From positions 1 through 64,000 of the forward strand of contig JAJBSL010000001.1 in assembly GCA_020540725.1 (NCBI GenBank): DNA of 64,000 bases, written 5' to 3'. Made by a program: the position numbers and the translations under genes. Origin of the DNA: Lachnospiraceae bacterium EP-SM-12S-S03. Lineage in GTDB: Bacteria > Bacillota > Clostridia > Lachnospirales > Lachnospiraceae. This document shows, one piece after another, positions 16,295-24,901 of this stretch; position 1 is the first letter of the stretch, and each line of letters starts with the position of its first letter. The notes beneath the pieces are model-generated. The model made no database searches and had not been told where the DNA came from. It saw only the letters and a program-made list of their open reading frames with translations.

Positions 16295-16324
16295 AAAAAA
16301 ATAGACGCTCATTTCTGAACGTCT
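16295..16324 (-). terminator. Rho-independent terminator at the ICE edge
   Basis: On the minus strand a stem AGACG/CGTCT, extended by TCA/TGA after one mismatch, is followed by seven Ts. It faces transcription entering the transfer operon from the right end of the ICE, either from the chromosome or through the joined ends of the circle. Confidence 0.7.
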
Positions 16325-16384
16325 GAATTGATACACTGGAAAGGCGGAATATCTGCTTTACCCTCTATATTTTTGTATATGTTG

Positions 16385-16396
16385 TACTTACAAGGT
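16385..16396. other. Right boundary of the ICE (approximate)
   Basis: Sequence left of here belongs to the ICE leader (AT-rich, with TTGTATATGTTGTACTTAC). From about 16395 the plus strand reads in frame as the C-terminal part of a CotJC-type protein. The exact crossover base cannot be fixed without the other ICE end or an empty site. Confidence 0.55.
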
Positions 16397-16619
16397 CGCC
16401 CCAGAACAAAAAGCCCGAACAACCTATGACAACATTCTGCGTCTTGTGAAAGATCCGGAAGTATGTGATCCGATCCGTTTCCTTCGAGAGCGTGAAATCG
16501 TTCATTATCAGCGTTTCGGTGAATCGCTTCGCATTGTGCAGGATCATTTGGATAGCAAAAACTTCTACGCATTCAACCCGGAATTTGACAAACCAGGAAA
16601 ATGCGGATGTAAATCATAG
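16395..16619 (+). pseudogene. cotJC: 3' fragment of cotJC (Mn-catalase-like spore coat protein)
   Basis: The plus-strand frame encodes the last 74 residues of a manganese-catalase/CotJC protein: VAPEQKARTTYDNILRLV, IRFLREREIVHYQRFGESL and the ending KNFYAFNPEF. Glu and His in REREIVHYQRFGE are part of the dimanganese site. The 5' part, including the other metal ligands and the start, is absent because the ICE end intervenes. This copy cannot make a working catalase. The missing part should lie beyond the left ICE end, outside this window. A strong hairpin follows downstream. Confidence 0.85.
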
Positions 16620-16762
16620 GAAAAGTTTATGCAACTGCACAAGCCCCTTCACGAACGTTACCTAATGCCAGTGGCAATCGTTTAGCAAGAATCGAATGGG
16701 AACGTAGAAGTCTGATAAGGCTAAATTCCTCTCCGTGAGCTGCGATTTTCACACAAATTGTA

Positions 16763-16809
16763 TTTTTGATGATATAGGGTTTCCAAGGAATTTCCTATAT
16801 CATCAAAAA
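16763..16809. terminator. Bidirectional terminator after cotJC
   Basis: A perfect 16-bp stem (TTTTTGATGATATAGG/CCTATATCATCAAAAA) with T-runs on both strands lies between the convergent cotJC fragment and the lipoprotein gene. It serves both. Confidence 0.9.
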
Positions 16810-16822
16810 ATAGGGGCATAAT

Positions 16823-17497
16823 TTACATATCCTTATCTATCTCTTTCTTCACCTTATCAAAAGCCGTAGTAAATTTCACTTCTCCAACATCATAGGAATA
16901 TTCCTGTGTACATTTCTCACTGTCTACGTTTTCATCATCCACCATCGTCTTATCTTTTTTTTCAAACTGAAATTCCTTTTTTATCGGTCGGAACCTGTCA
17001 TCAAACCGGATACTTACTCCCGTCAATTTATAAGTATCTTTTACAACCATTCCCGATAGCAATGTAAGTTCATTTTCAAATCGCTCCAACTCTTCTTTTT
17101 CCACAACTTTTACATTATATCCACTGTCTCTGACATCTTGTACCGTTAAATTCAGATTTTTCACAGCATCAAGATAAGAGGACACATAAAGTTCCGGTGT
17201 TGTTTCTGTATCCGTATCGTAAACTTCTGCTCCTTCTTCTCCATAACTTACCCCTGCCACATCTCCGTCCCGGTATTTCGGAAGTCCCCACTTGGCTCCT
17301 TTCGGAACGACAGCCCGATTCTCTTCCATATCAAAATTCACTCTCTCCTGAAGATAGGCTTCACCGAGAACAATCCTGACATAGGATTCTTCTTTCAAAA
17401 GGTCATTGATCTTCGTTGTACCCGGAAGTTCCTTTGCGCAAGCAGCAAGTATAACAGTTACACAAAAAGTAATTCCCAGTATCCAAATTTTTTTCAT
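16823..17497 (-). CDS. Lipoprotein sharing a domain with its neighbour
   Basis: A 224-residue protein with a lipoprotein signal peptide; the lipobox LAAC ends at Cys20, so it is anchored on the outer face of the membrane. The rest is hydrophilic. It aligns by eye over almost its whole length with the N-terminal 270 residues of the next gene upstream: the RV-F/Y-D-x-E/K-x-N-R block, the SYGEEGAEV/YYGKYRGEV block, the long VSIRF/VTVSF strand, and a final YSY...VK-EI. GGAGG precedes the ATG. It is 10 bp after the larger paralogue, so both are one operon. Function unknown. Confidence 0.75.
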   Translation of the reverse strand: MKKIWILGITFCVTVILAACAKELPGTTKINDLLKEESYVRIVLGEAYLQERVNFDMEENRAVVPKGAKWGLPKYRDGDVAGVSYGEEGAEVYDTDTETTPELYVSSYLDAVKNLNLTVQDVRDSGYNVKVVEKEELERFENELTLLSGMVVKDTYKLTGVSIRFDDRFRPIKKEFQFEKKDKTMVDDENVDSEKCTQEYSYDVGEVKFTTAFDKVKKEIDKDM

Positions 17498-17507
17498 TTC
17501 ACTCCTC

Positions 17508-19331
17508 CTACTTCAAATAATCCTTGGATGATTTATATGTTTCTCTATAGGAAAGTTTACCCGGGCTCTCCCATACTTCTTTCAAAGCACTTTTCACGTC
17601 ATTTTCAAGATATGGTGTCTTCTTAATTCCGCTTGTCGGCGTAGCAGGAAGCACATCCAACGCATTATGTGCATCTATATAATCCGCCGGTGCATAATTG
17701 AATGACTCAGTATCTACAATCACACATTGCTTCTCACTTTCCCGCTTTAAATATCCATCCGGACCGCTTGCTACCGTTCCGTCCTTTCTAATTTCCAGCA
17801 CGTCCCACTGCGTCACAAACGTTCCCGTTTCCACATTGATAATGAATTCCGACAAACGATTTGGCGTCAAAACCTTATCGTATTTCTGTTTACGAAAATG
17901 CTCTCCCCGCCCAATCTTATTATGATGTCTGGATGGTTCCCCGTAATACAATTTCATCTCAAAATTCTTTGCATATGCCTGAAGCTTGGCATAGTCGGTG
18001 GGGCCTTTGAAATAATTTCTTACGTACTCAATATTATGCTTATCAATATACATACGAAACTGATGAATCATTTGATCATCCAGAGTACGGTATTTATGCC
18101 CGTTCTTTTGATACGCTTCCCTTACACACGCAGCGTAGTCTTCAAGAAACGCGGAATGCGGAGTCATATCTGCAGCAAATTTGTCACCTGCTCCTAACTG
18201 TAACATTCCATTTTCATCCATATAAGCTCCCATCTGCCGCAGAACAAGAAGCGCTTTCTTTTTCGGCTCGATTTTGCTCGCTTCAAACATATAAGTATAC
18301 ACATCTGATCCAATCTGCCTTGCAGACTGATACGTATTTTCAAGTTCCTGTAGAAACTCTTCTTTTGTGACGTTTTCTGCCTCATAACCATTCCCTGCAA
18401 AGGCATTAAATTTTGTATTCACAGCTTCGAGATAGGCTAGAACCGCCCGTTTGTCCCAACCGGAAAAATAAGTCAATTCCTCTCCTTGATGCGTCAGCCT
18501 TTGCAGAAAGTATTCATCTTTCGCCTGCAAAATATTATTCAGATCGGTCACATAATCCGCAATCGTTATCTCCTCTTCGGGAACAATTTCTTTCATCGCC
18601 TCCTTCACAAGATCTATGTGTTCACCAAATTCTTTTAACTCCATATAAGAATATCTTTGTGTAAGTTCATTTTCCAACGTAACAAGCTGCACCATGTCCA
18701 GCACGTCTGAAGATAATGTAAAACGTACTTCCTTGGGCATATAGTCCTCGTTAAACGACACTGTCACCGCTTTTAATGATACTTCTTCTTCGTTTAAGAT
18801 TCCTTCATAGACAAGAGGTGCATAAAAGAGTTCTAACTGTTGTTCTTCTTCAATAGTAATCGTTTTCGTTCCTTGCCCGTTTTCTATATCCGCTGTTGTA
18901 AGTTTAAGCGCCCGCAGAGGATTCAAAAAGAATTCTACATCCAGAATCGGTGAAACCGTCTCATACTCTTCATATTCTACTTCCCCTCTGTATTTTCCAT
19001 AATAAATCACTGCTTTTTCTTTTTCCCGTATGACCAGTTGTTTCTGCCATCCAGCAGGGTAAAGAATCGTCCGGTTTCTTTTCACATCATATTCCACCCG
19101 ACTCCCCGGATAGCAATTCCCCGTATTTACCGCAATATATCCGGCATCATCCCATATGTCAGAACAGAACTTTGCATCGGTTCTTCTCTCAAACTCTTCT
19201 GTTGCTTCGCCTCCATGATCCTCAGTAATAGTTTCGGGAACATCTTCGTCAGCCTGAACTCTATCCATTTTCCCCAAAGCAATCAACAGGAGAATGCACA
19301 TTCCTGCTATACATTTCTTTTTCCGTACCAT
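17508..19331 (-). CDS. Secreted protein, DUF3114-like C-terminus
   Basis: A protein of about 607 residues with an N-terminal signal peptide (MVRKKKCIAGMCILLLIALG). Residues to about 245 are the domain shared with the downstream lipoprotein. A helical middle region follows, and the C-terminal 230 residues (LDDQMIHQFRMYIDKHNIEY, GRGEHFRKQKYDKVLTP, FVTQWDVLEIRKDGTVASGP) look like DUF3114 as I recall it; this was not searched. I chose the ATG at 19331, which follows GGAG within a tandem AGGAGAT repeat; codons upstream to 19418 encode Arg-rich leader sequence. No catalytic motif is certain. A secreted enzyme or toxin-like protein is possible. Confidence 0.65.
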   Translation of the reverse strand: MVRKKKCIAGMCILLLIALGKMDRVQADEDVPETITEDHGGEATEEFERRTDAKFCSDIWDDAGYIAVNTGNCYPGSRVEYDVKRNRTILYPAGWQKQLVIREKEKAVIYYGKYRGEVEYEEYETVSPILDVEFFLNPLRALKLTTADIENGQGTKTITIEEEQQLELFYAPLVYEGILNEEEVSLKAVTVSFNEDYMPKEVRFTLSSDVLDMVQLVTLENELTQRYSYMELKEFGEHIDLVKEAMKEIVPEEEITIADYVTDLNNILQAKDEYFLQRLTHQGEELTYFSGWDKRAVLAYLEAVNTKFNAFAGNGYEAENVTKEEFLQELENTYQSARQIGSDVYTYMFEASKIEPKKKALLVLRQMGAYMDENGMLQLGAGDKFAADMTPHSAFLEDYAACVREAYQKNGHKYRTLDDQMIHQFRMYIDKHNIEYVRNYFKGPTDYAKLQAYAKNFEMKLYYGEPSRHHNKIGRGEHFRKQKYDKVLTPNRLSEFIINVETGTFVTQWDVLEIRKDGTVASGPDGYLKRESEKQCVIVDTESFNYAPADYIDAHNALDVLPATPTSGIKKTPYLENDVKSALKEVWESPGKLSYRETYKSSKDYLK

Positions 19332-19432
19332 CCTATTACATCTCCTATTATATCTCCTATAACTTTTTCTTCTATCGTTTTCACACCACCTATTACTTTC
19401 ATAGATATTGTACCACAAAACCTCAAAAAAAT

Positions 19433-19477
19433 AAGGATATTTGTAGAAGCTACCTTTCCGCTTTTACAAATATCCTT
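19433..19477 (-). terminator. Terminator of the htrA gene
   Basis: A long stem (AAGGATATTTGTAgAAGC/GCTTtTACAAATATCCTT) with a 9-nt loop is followed on the minus strand by ATTTTTTT. It lies 27 bp past the HtrA stop codon. Confidence 0.88.
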
Positions 19478-19503
19478 TGTTTTTATACTGCTATTGTACT
19501 ATT

Positions 19504-20943
19504 TTATTTTGTCTGTGAAGCTGTCCCCAATGTTACTTCCACCGTCTTTTCTTCATAGTTACCTTTGTTTTCCGGAACTTTAAGTGTGATCTTTACAGTT
19601 TCACCTGCTTTATAATACTGAAGTTGTTCCTGAAGACTTGACATAGATTCAATTCTTACACCTTCAAATTCTGTAATGATGCTGCCCTGAATAATACCTG
19701 CCTTCTCTGCACCGCTTCCTTTCTGTACTTCTGAAACAAATACTCCAGTTTCCGGCATGTTATAAGCTTCAGCCGTCTCTTCATTTACATCCACACCTGT
19801 AATTCCAAGATAACCTCTTTCCGCATCAGATACCTTTGTTCTTGTCTCTTTATTCATCAGATTCTCAAGGAGATCTTCAATATCTGAAATCTGGATTGCA
19901 AACCCCATACCTTCAGCACCTGATTGAATTTCCTCAGTAATCTTAGCTGTGTTGATACCAACAACTTCTCCGTTAGCATTTAACAAAGCGCCACCACTGT
20001 TTCCAGGATTGATCGCTGCATCTGTCTGAATTAATTTTCCTTCAAATCCTGTAAGTTCACGATCTTTTGCACTTACAACACCTGTTGTTACTGACTGTCC
20101 AAAGCCAAGTGCATTTCCGATAGCAATTACAGGCTCTCCTACCTGAAGTGAATCAGAATCTCCAAGTGTTGCAATTGCGATTTCCTTCATTGTACTGTCT
20201 TTGATGTCGCTAAGTTTCACAGCGATAACAGCAATATCTCTTGTAGAATCCGCTCCTTTAATGACTGCTGACACACTTTCATTATCCACAAAAGATACAG
20301 TCAATGTCTGATTATCTGCAACAACGTGGTTATTTGTCAAAATCAATAGTTCTGTATCATTTTTCCCAATAATAACTCCGGAACCGCTGCTCTGTACTTC
20401 CTGCTGCATCGTTCCGCCAAAGAAACTCTGCACATCCTGTACACTCATATTTGTAATGGAAACTACGGACGGCATTGTCTTATTTACGATTTCCGTTACA
20501 TCAGAAGTAATTGTACTCGTAGACTTATTTACTTTGGTCGTTGCAACTTCCTTACTACTGTTTGTGCTTGTTGTATCCTTTCCAAGAATCTTACCTGTAA
20601 TGTAATTGCTTGTCTGGTATGTTGCACTTGCAACGACTCCAAAAATCACTGCAAGTCCTACACATGCTGCAACTTTTAATCCGTTTCCATGTTTCTTCGG
20701 CTTGGATGGGTGCTTCGGCGGCTGCATTCCTGCTCCCTGCTGTCTCGGCGCCTCATGACGCGGTGGATGTCCGGCTCCTCCTGTATGTCCTTCCGGATTT
20801 GGATTTTCATGGTTTTCTTTTCTTTGTTCCTCCTTCTCCGGTGTCGGCTTCAATACGAAATTCACTTCTCCGCCGGTATTTTCCTTCTTATTTTCCTCTC
20901 CATTATTATCTTCTGGCTTATAGTAATTATATTCATTATCCAT
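19504..20943 (-). CDS. HtrA/DegP-family serine protease with PDZ domain
   Basis: A membrane-anchored quality-control protease of 479 residues. A long hydrophilic, Pro/Glu-rich cytoplasmic N-terminus is followed by one membrane helix (about 91-108, VAACVGLAVIFGVVASAT). The trypsin-like domain carries the triad His206 (TNNHVV), Asp236 (TRDIAVI) and Ser316 (NPGNSGGA), and one PDZ domain fills residues 375-465. The start at 20943 has GGAG 8 bases upstream. It likely degrades misfolded envelope proteins in this cluster of wall genes. No regulator is adjacent; it has its own terminator. Confidence 0.93.
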   Translation of the reverse strand: MDNEYNYYKPEDNNGEENKKENTGGEVNFVLKPTPEKEEQRKENHENPNPEGHTGGAGHPPRHEAPRQQGAGMQPPKHPSKPKKHGNGLKVAACVGLAVIFGVVASATYQTSNYITGKILGKDTTSTNSSKEVATTKVNKSTSTITSDVTEIVNKTMPSVVSITNMSVQDVQSFFGGTMQQEVQSSGSGVIIGKNDTELLILTNNHVVADNQTLTVSFVDNESVSAVIKGADSTRDIAVIAVKLSDIKDSTMKEIAIATLGDSDSLQVGEPVIAIGNALGFGQSVTTGVVSAKDRELTGFEGKLIQTDAAINPGNSGGALLNANGEVVGINTAKITEEIQSGAEGMGFAIQISDIEDLLENLMNKETRTKVSDAERGYLGITGVDVNEETAEAYNMPETGVFVSEVQKGSGAEKAGIIQGSIITEFEGVRIESMSSLQEQLQYYKAGETVKITLKVPENKGNYEEKTVEVTLGTASQTK

Positions 20944-21037
20944 AATCATGACTCCTTTCTCTTTCCTTATGAGCATAATTTTATCTGTCAATTGTGTTTA
21001 AAATGTGTTTTAAGCGTTAAAAAAAAATGAAACGTAA

Positions 21038-21063
21038 AAAGGATTGCACAAGGCAATCCTTTT
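21038..21063 (-). terminator. Terminator of the cohesin-like protein gene
   Basis: A 10-bp stem (AAAGGATTGC/GCAATCCTTT) with T-runs on the minus strand, 17 bp beyond the stop codon. Confidence 0.8.
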
Positions 21064-21079
21064 ACTATTATACGCTACA

Positions 21080-22537
21080 TTAATCAAGATCAATGAAATT
21101 TACATCATAATCATCATCGTCTTCATCTTCATCTTCATCAAAATCGTAATCATCATCAAACTCATCATCGAAGTCGTCTTCATCATCATAATAATTATTA
21201 TCGTAATAGTCATCGTCATCTTCATACATATCACTATCGTACTCATCATCAACGATTCTGAGTGATTCAAGATCATCTTCATCTTCAAAATCATCTTCGA
21301 AGTTGTCCTGATCTTTCGATTTCTTAAATCTGTTTTTTGACTTACCTGAATCGTAATCTACCGGAAGTTCATCGAATGCATCAAGTCCATCCATTTCATC
21401 AATTTCTCCCGCACCATTTTCATACAAGTCATCCAATTCCAGATTGCGGTGACGCAGCTTCACTGCAAGAATGATAATGATCACAAACAATAAGAGCAGA
21501 ATTACAGCAACGCCAATCAATACAAACATAAGATTATCTTCTACCATTTTCAGGATCTTATTTGTCTGCACTGTATCTTTCTCCCCTGTTGCATCTGAAG
21601 TACTGCCTGCAAATCTCTGGTAAGATTCTTCTGTTGTATCATACTGATAGAATCCTTTCTCCCCTGTATTACTGTTCATTGCATATACAAGGTAGAAACC
21701 TTCTTCATTCACATTCTGCCACGCCGGAAACTCATGATCATTTACCGTAAGTTTTACTTCCTGGTAACCATCCGGAATCTTAAGTCCTTTTTCTTCTTTC
21801 TGCAACACAATGGTTGTGGAAGGCGATACTGTCACCATCACATAAGCTGAAAATGTAGAATCTGTCTCATTATACAAGAAGAAATCCCCTTCTCCTTGCT
21901 CGTTTACAAGATATCCTAATGTTGTTTTTCCATTGCTATCCTGAACAAATCTTCGTTCTGTTCCCTCATAAGAAAGCGTAACTTCCTTAAATCCGGATGG
22001 GATATCTGCATTTTTTAAATTATCAGACAAATTATAAGATACACCGTCAACTGTTACCGGAACGTCCTCAGCACCTGTGGAAGAAACTTCTACTTCTTTC
22101 GTTCCCTGAGCAATTTCAACTGTTGAATTACCATTGGTACAATCCACTGTTTCTCCACCTGCTGTAACACCTGTAGCTTCTTTTACTTCAATTTTTGTGC
22201 TTCCGACCTTCAAAGCTGTGAATTTCATATTAAATCCAATACGGTTCCCTGTACCTGTTCCTGAGTACTTTAACACTCCATTGGATTCTTTTGTTACACC
22301 ACTGTCACCACTATCAAATGCAAGGTATTCCGGATCATACTCAAGTGTAATGTCAAAAGACTTCAGATTCTCTCCACCGGCTCTCAATGCACATGTTACT
22401 TCTACGGTTTCCCCCGTCTTCGTATCCGGATCCGTAAAGGACACTTTTCCATCTGCCGCATAACTCACCACGGAATACATAGGGAGCGCGAGGCTCAAAG
22501 CCAACGCAAATGCAGCAAGCTTCTTCATTATCTTCAT
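21080..22537 (-). CDS. Cohesin-like surface protein with acidic cytoplasmic tail
   Basis: A 485-residue membrane protein. A signal peptide (about 1-28) is followed by a cohesin-like beta domain (VSFTDPDTKTGETVEVTC, FDITLEYDPEYLAFDSGDSG, IGFNMKFTALKVGSTKIEV). A second extracellular region contains repeated 'GFKEVTLSYEG/GYQEVKLTVND' and 'GDFFLYNETDSTFSAY/KGFYQYDTTEESYQRF' blocks. One membrane helix (about 337-360, VLIGVAVILLLLFVIIIILAV) leads to a cytoplasmic tail of about 125 residues, the last 75 being almost only Asp, Glu, Tyr, Asn and Phe. The start at 22537 has GGAGG 8 bases upstream. A cohesin-type fold suggests protein binding at the surface; no dockerin partner is seen here. Confidence 0.75.
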   Translation of the reverse strand: MKIMKKLAAFALALSLALPMYSVVSYAADGKVSFTDPDTKTGETVEVTCALRAGGENLKSFDITLEYDPEYLAFDSGDSGVTKESNGVLKYSGTGTGNRIGFNMKFTALKVGSTKIEVKEATGVTAGGETVDCTNGNSTVEIAQGTKEVEVSSTGAEDVPVTVDGVSYNLSDNLKNADIPSGFKEVTLSYEGTERRFVQDSNGKTTLGYLVNEQGEGDFFLYNETDSTFSAYVMVTVSPSTTIVLQKEEKGLKIPDGYQEVKLTVNDHEFPAWQNVNEEGFYLVYAMNSNTGEKGFYQYDTTEESYQRFAGSTSDATGEKDTVQTNKILKMVEDNLMFVLIGVAVILLLLFVIIIILAVKLRHRNLELDDLYENGAGEIDEMDGLDAFDELPVDYDSGKSKNRFKKSKDQDNFEDDFEDEDDLESLRIVDDEYDSDMYEDDDDYYDNNYYDDEDDFDDEFDDDYDFDEDEDEDDDDYDVNFIDLD

Positions 22538-22603
22538 GTAGTTTTCCTCCAATGTATATTTTTTCATCATAAGCTTAATAATACACTTTTTTCGACAAAA
22601 TGT

Positions 22604-23785
22604 CTACTCTTTCTTCGTTCCCCCGCTAGATGCATCTGTTTTCGAAGTTTCTTTTTCTTCTTGGGCTACGGAGTAGCTGCTTCGGTTCACATCTGCATCC
22701 GGATCATCCAAATCTTCACGGCTAATACCTGTCAGTTCTGTAATTTCCGCCGCAATTTCTTTCACAGTATCAGACACTTCCTCATTTTTTTCATCCGGAT
22801 AAAGAAAAGCGTGCAGTTCTTTCACATTTTCTACCAAACCGACCGGCGCAATAATGCTTCCTACACCTTCTATCCTACCGTTCATCGCTTCCATCGGAAA
22901 TCCGGTCGTGTCTTTGATTTCGTAGTCCATTGCACCTGCCGCAAGACTCACCATATCTGAGAGTGTAAAGCTTGTGGAAATCTGCGAAAAAACTTTATTG
23001 ATAATCTTATTAATCGTCACAAGATCCATTTTCTTCGCCTTTTCTACTACTTTCATGATCACCGTTCTTTGCCGTTCGGTTCTCTTATAATCTCCCCCTA
23101 CATTCTTTCGGATTCTTGCATAAGTGACCGCTTGCACACCGTCAAGTTTCTGCAGCCCTCCAGACTCCATATAGTGCACTTCTTTCCCTGCCACCTCACC
23201 GGTTCCTTCAATATGTTTGTTCATTTCTTCGGCTTCTTCATCCGTCACATCTACTTCAATTCCGCCAATTAAGTCTACAACATCTGCTAAGGCCTTGAAA
23301 TCTACTGTTACATAGTCCTGAATATCCAAATCAAAGTTTTTATTTAACATATTGATGGCATCTTTAGGACCACCGGTATAGTACGCATAATTTGCCTTTC
23401 GTATTTTCCCATCAGCATGTCTTACTGTTGTGTCTCTATAAACAGACGCAATCCTTACTTCTTTCGTATCGCTATTGATTGCTGCAATCATGATCGTATC
23501 CGACTGGGCTCCCTCTTCCAGGTCTCCGCTTCTCGAATCGCCGCCAAAGAGCGCTATCGTTTTGTATCCTTCCCATTTCACACCGTCATTTGAAATAATA
23601 TCCCCTTCTCCAAATGCAATGGTTTGAAATTTATCATATTTTGTCATAACATAAGCAGCTCCGCCAAGCAGACATAATATTAATATTTCCACAATCAGAA
23701 AAATTGCTCTTTTTATCCTTCTCTTTTTTCTAGCTCTCTGCCTTGCAGCTCTTTTTTGTTCCCACGTTCTTCTATCGCCTGGCAA
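22604..23785 (-). CDS. LytR-CpsA-Psr (LCP) wall-polymer ligase
   Basis: A 393-residue membrane enzyme that transfers undecaprenyl-linked polymers onto peptidoglycan. An Arg/Lys-rich cytoplasmic start and one membrane helix (about 27-46) are followed by the LCP domain with its Asp/Arg motifs (LFGGDSRSGD, SDTIMIAAINSDTKEVRIASVYRDT, YARIRKNVGGDYKRTERQR). The last 60 residues are an acidic disordered tail. The start is a TTG at 23785, with GGGGAG 7 bases upstream; the nearby ATG is out of frame. It is the last gene of the polysaccharide operon, so it most likely attaches that polymer to the wall. Confidence 0.92.
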   Translation of the reverse strand: MPGDRRTWEQKRAARQRARKKRRIKRAIFLIVEILILCLLGGAAYVMTKYDKFQTIAFGEGDIISNDGVKWEGYKTIALFGGDSRSGDLEEGAQSDTIMIAAINSDTKEVRIASVYRDTTVRHADGKIRKANYAYYTGGPKDAINMLNKNFDLDIQDYVTVDFKALADVVDLIGGIEVDVTDEEAEEMNKHIEGTGEVAGKEVHYMESGGLQKLDGVQAVTYARIRKNVGGDYKRTERQRTVIMKVVEKAKKMDLVTINKIINKVFSQISTSFTLSDMVSLAAGAMDYEIKDTTGFPMEAMNGRIEGVGSIIAPVGLVENVKELHAFLYPDEKNEEVSDTVKEIAAEITELTGISREDLDDPDADVNRSSYSVAQEEKETSKTDASSGGTKKE

Positions 23786-23828
23786 AATTCATCTCCCCTT
23801 TATATATTTTGGCATGAACATTAATGAA

Positions 23829-24851
23829 TCATGGTATCAGTTTTCTGACTACCGGTATCTTCTGCATTACTTTTACTACTATAAAGCAGATACAATAAAT
23901 GACCGGCGCTCCAAGCACTCGCCATTTCCATCCCCACACATGTACCCCATAGTCCCAAAATTGATTCATTACAATCATATGTATCAAATAAATCCCAAAA
24001 CTCGCCGATGATATGCTTGCGATTAATTTGACTGTTTTTTCGTTGCGTAATAGTTTCTCCCAATTCATATATTGGAATAACACAAATATACCAACCGCTA
24101 AAAATACTGTCGGGAAATTCAAATATCCCCAAAAAACTTTGTATACTTCTTTTTGTCCTACTGAGAAAATCACTGTGCTAAAATATCTTAACCCCGCTCC
24201 CCCAATGGCTAAAAGATAAATGAAATATCGTTGTCCCGCCACCAGATTTTCTGTAGACAAATAATAACCTATCAGCACATAGAGTATATATCCTCCGGTT
24301 AACGGAAAGTTCAACCCCATATTATAATCCATTCTCAATAATAGAAAAAATGTAGGAAATACTGAATAGCTTAAAAAACCAAACACTATCATATACTTTA
24401 ATATATTTCGATCTGCTATCAGTTTCGACAAGACCGGTATGCTGAAATATACAGTAAACAAAGGAATAAAAAACCAGTACACATTTTCTATCCTGCTATT
24501 GATGAAAGCAGAAAATAAGGCTGGTATAGAATATTCGATTACTAACTTGCCTGCATGTACTTTCCATACAAGGTTGATCATACTCCACGCTATAAATGGT
24601 ATCCCAACTCTTATCATTCTTCTTTTTAAATAAGTTTTGGTATCATATCGTTGTCTGTAATTCAGTAAGGTTGCCCCCGAAATCATAAAAAATACGGGAA
24701 CTGCCCAATAGGCCAATGTTTCTACGATCATGCTTTGCCTCCACACCGGCGTATCCGAATATGTGTGGACAATCCCGTTACAATGCATATATATGACACA
24801 AATACACGCAAGTATATTCAGTGCATCTAAATAAGTTTTCCTCTGTTTCAT
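23829..24851 (-). CDS. Acyltransferase-3-family membrane protein
   Basis: A 340-residue integral membrane protein with about ten helices. It starts with YLDALNILACICVIYMH, the conserved first helix of acyltransferase family 3, with the family His in YMH, and PVFFMISGATLL follows. It probably O-acetylates the wall polysaccharide. A ribosome site AGAGGA lies unusually close to the ATG. It sits 43 bp before the LCP gene and 50 bp after the SDR gene, inside the polysaccharide operon. The acceptor sugar cannot be told from sequence. Confidence 0.88.
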   Translation of the reverse strand: MKQRKTYLDALNILACICVIYMHCNGIVHTYSDTPVWRQSMIVETLAYWAVPVFFMISGATLLNYRQRYDTKTYLKRRMIRVGIPFIAWSMINLVWKVHAGKLVIEYSIPALFSAFINSRIENVYWFFIPLFTVYFSIPVLSKLIADRNILKYMIVFGFLSYSVFPTFFLLLRMDYNMGLNFPLTGGYILYVLIGYYLSTENLVAGQRYFIYLLAIGGAGLRYFSTVIFSVGQKEVYKVFWGYLNFPTVFLAVGIFVLFQYMNWEKLLRNEKTVKLIASISSASFGIYLIHMIVMNQFWDYGVHVWGWKWRVLGAPVIYCICFIVVKVMQKIPVVRKLIP

Positions 24852-24901
24852 TCCTCTTATAAACCCCGTCAGACTTTACTCAAAATTTATATTGCACTTT
24901 C

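Noticed and set aside
16309..16572. Minus-strand frame across the ICE end and the cotJC fragment
   Set aside because: It reads the complement of cotJC across the junction; the plus-strand CotJC match explains the sequence.
21044..21294. Frames made of Ile or Asp/Met runs in the acidic-tail region
   Set aside because: Low-complexity readings of the GAT/GAA-rich repeats that encode the acidic tail on the minus strand.
21000..21300. CRISPR-like or microsatellite array
   Set aside because: The trinucleotide periodicity is coding for Asp/Glu; there are no constant repeats with variable spacers here or elsewhere in the window.
23814..24132. Overlapping frames at the end of the acyltransferase gene on both strands
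   Set aside because: Both lie within the acyltransferase-3 gene, whose membrane pattern is clear; no ribosome sites.
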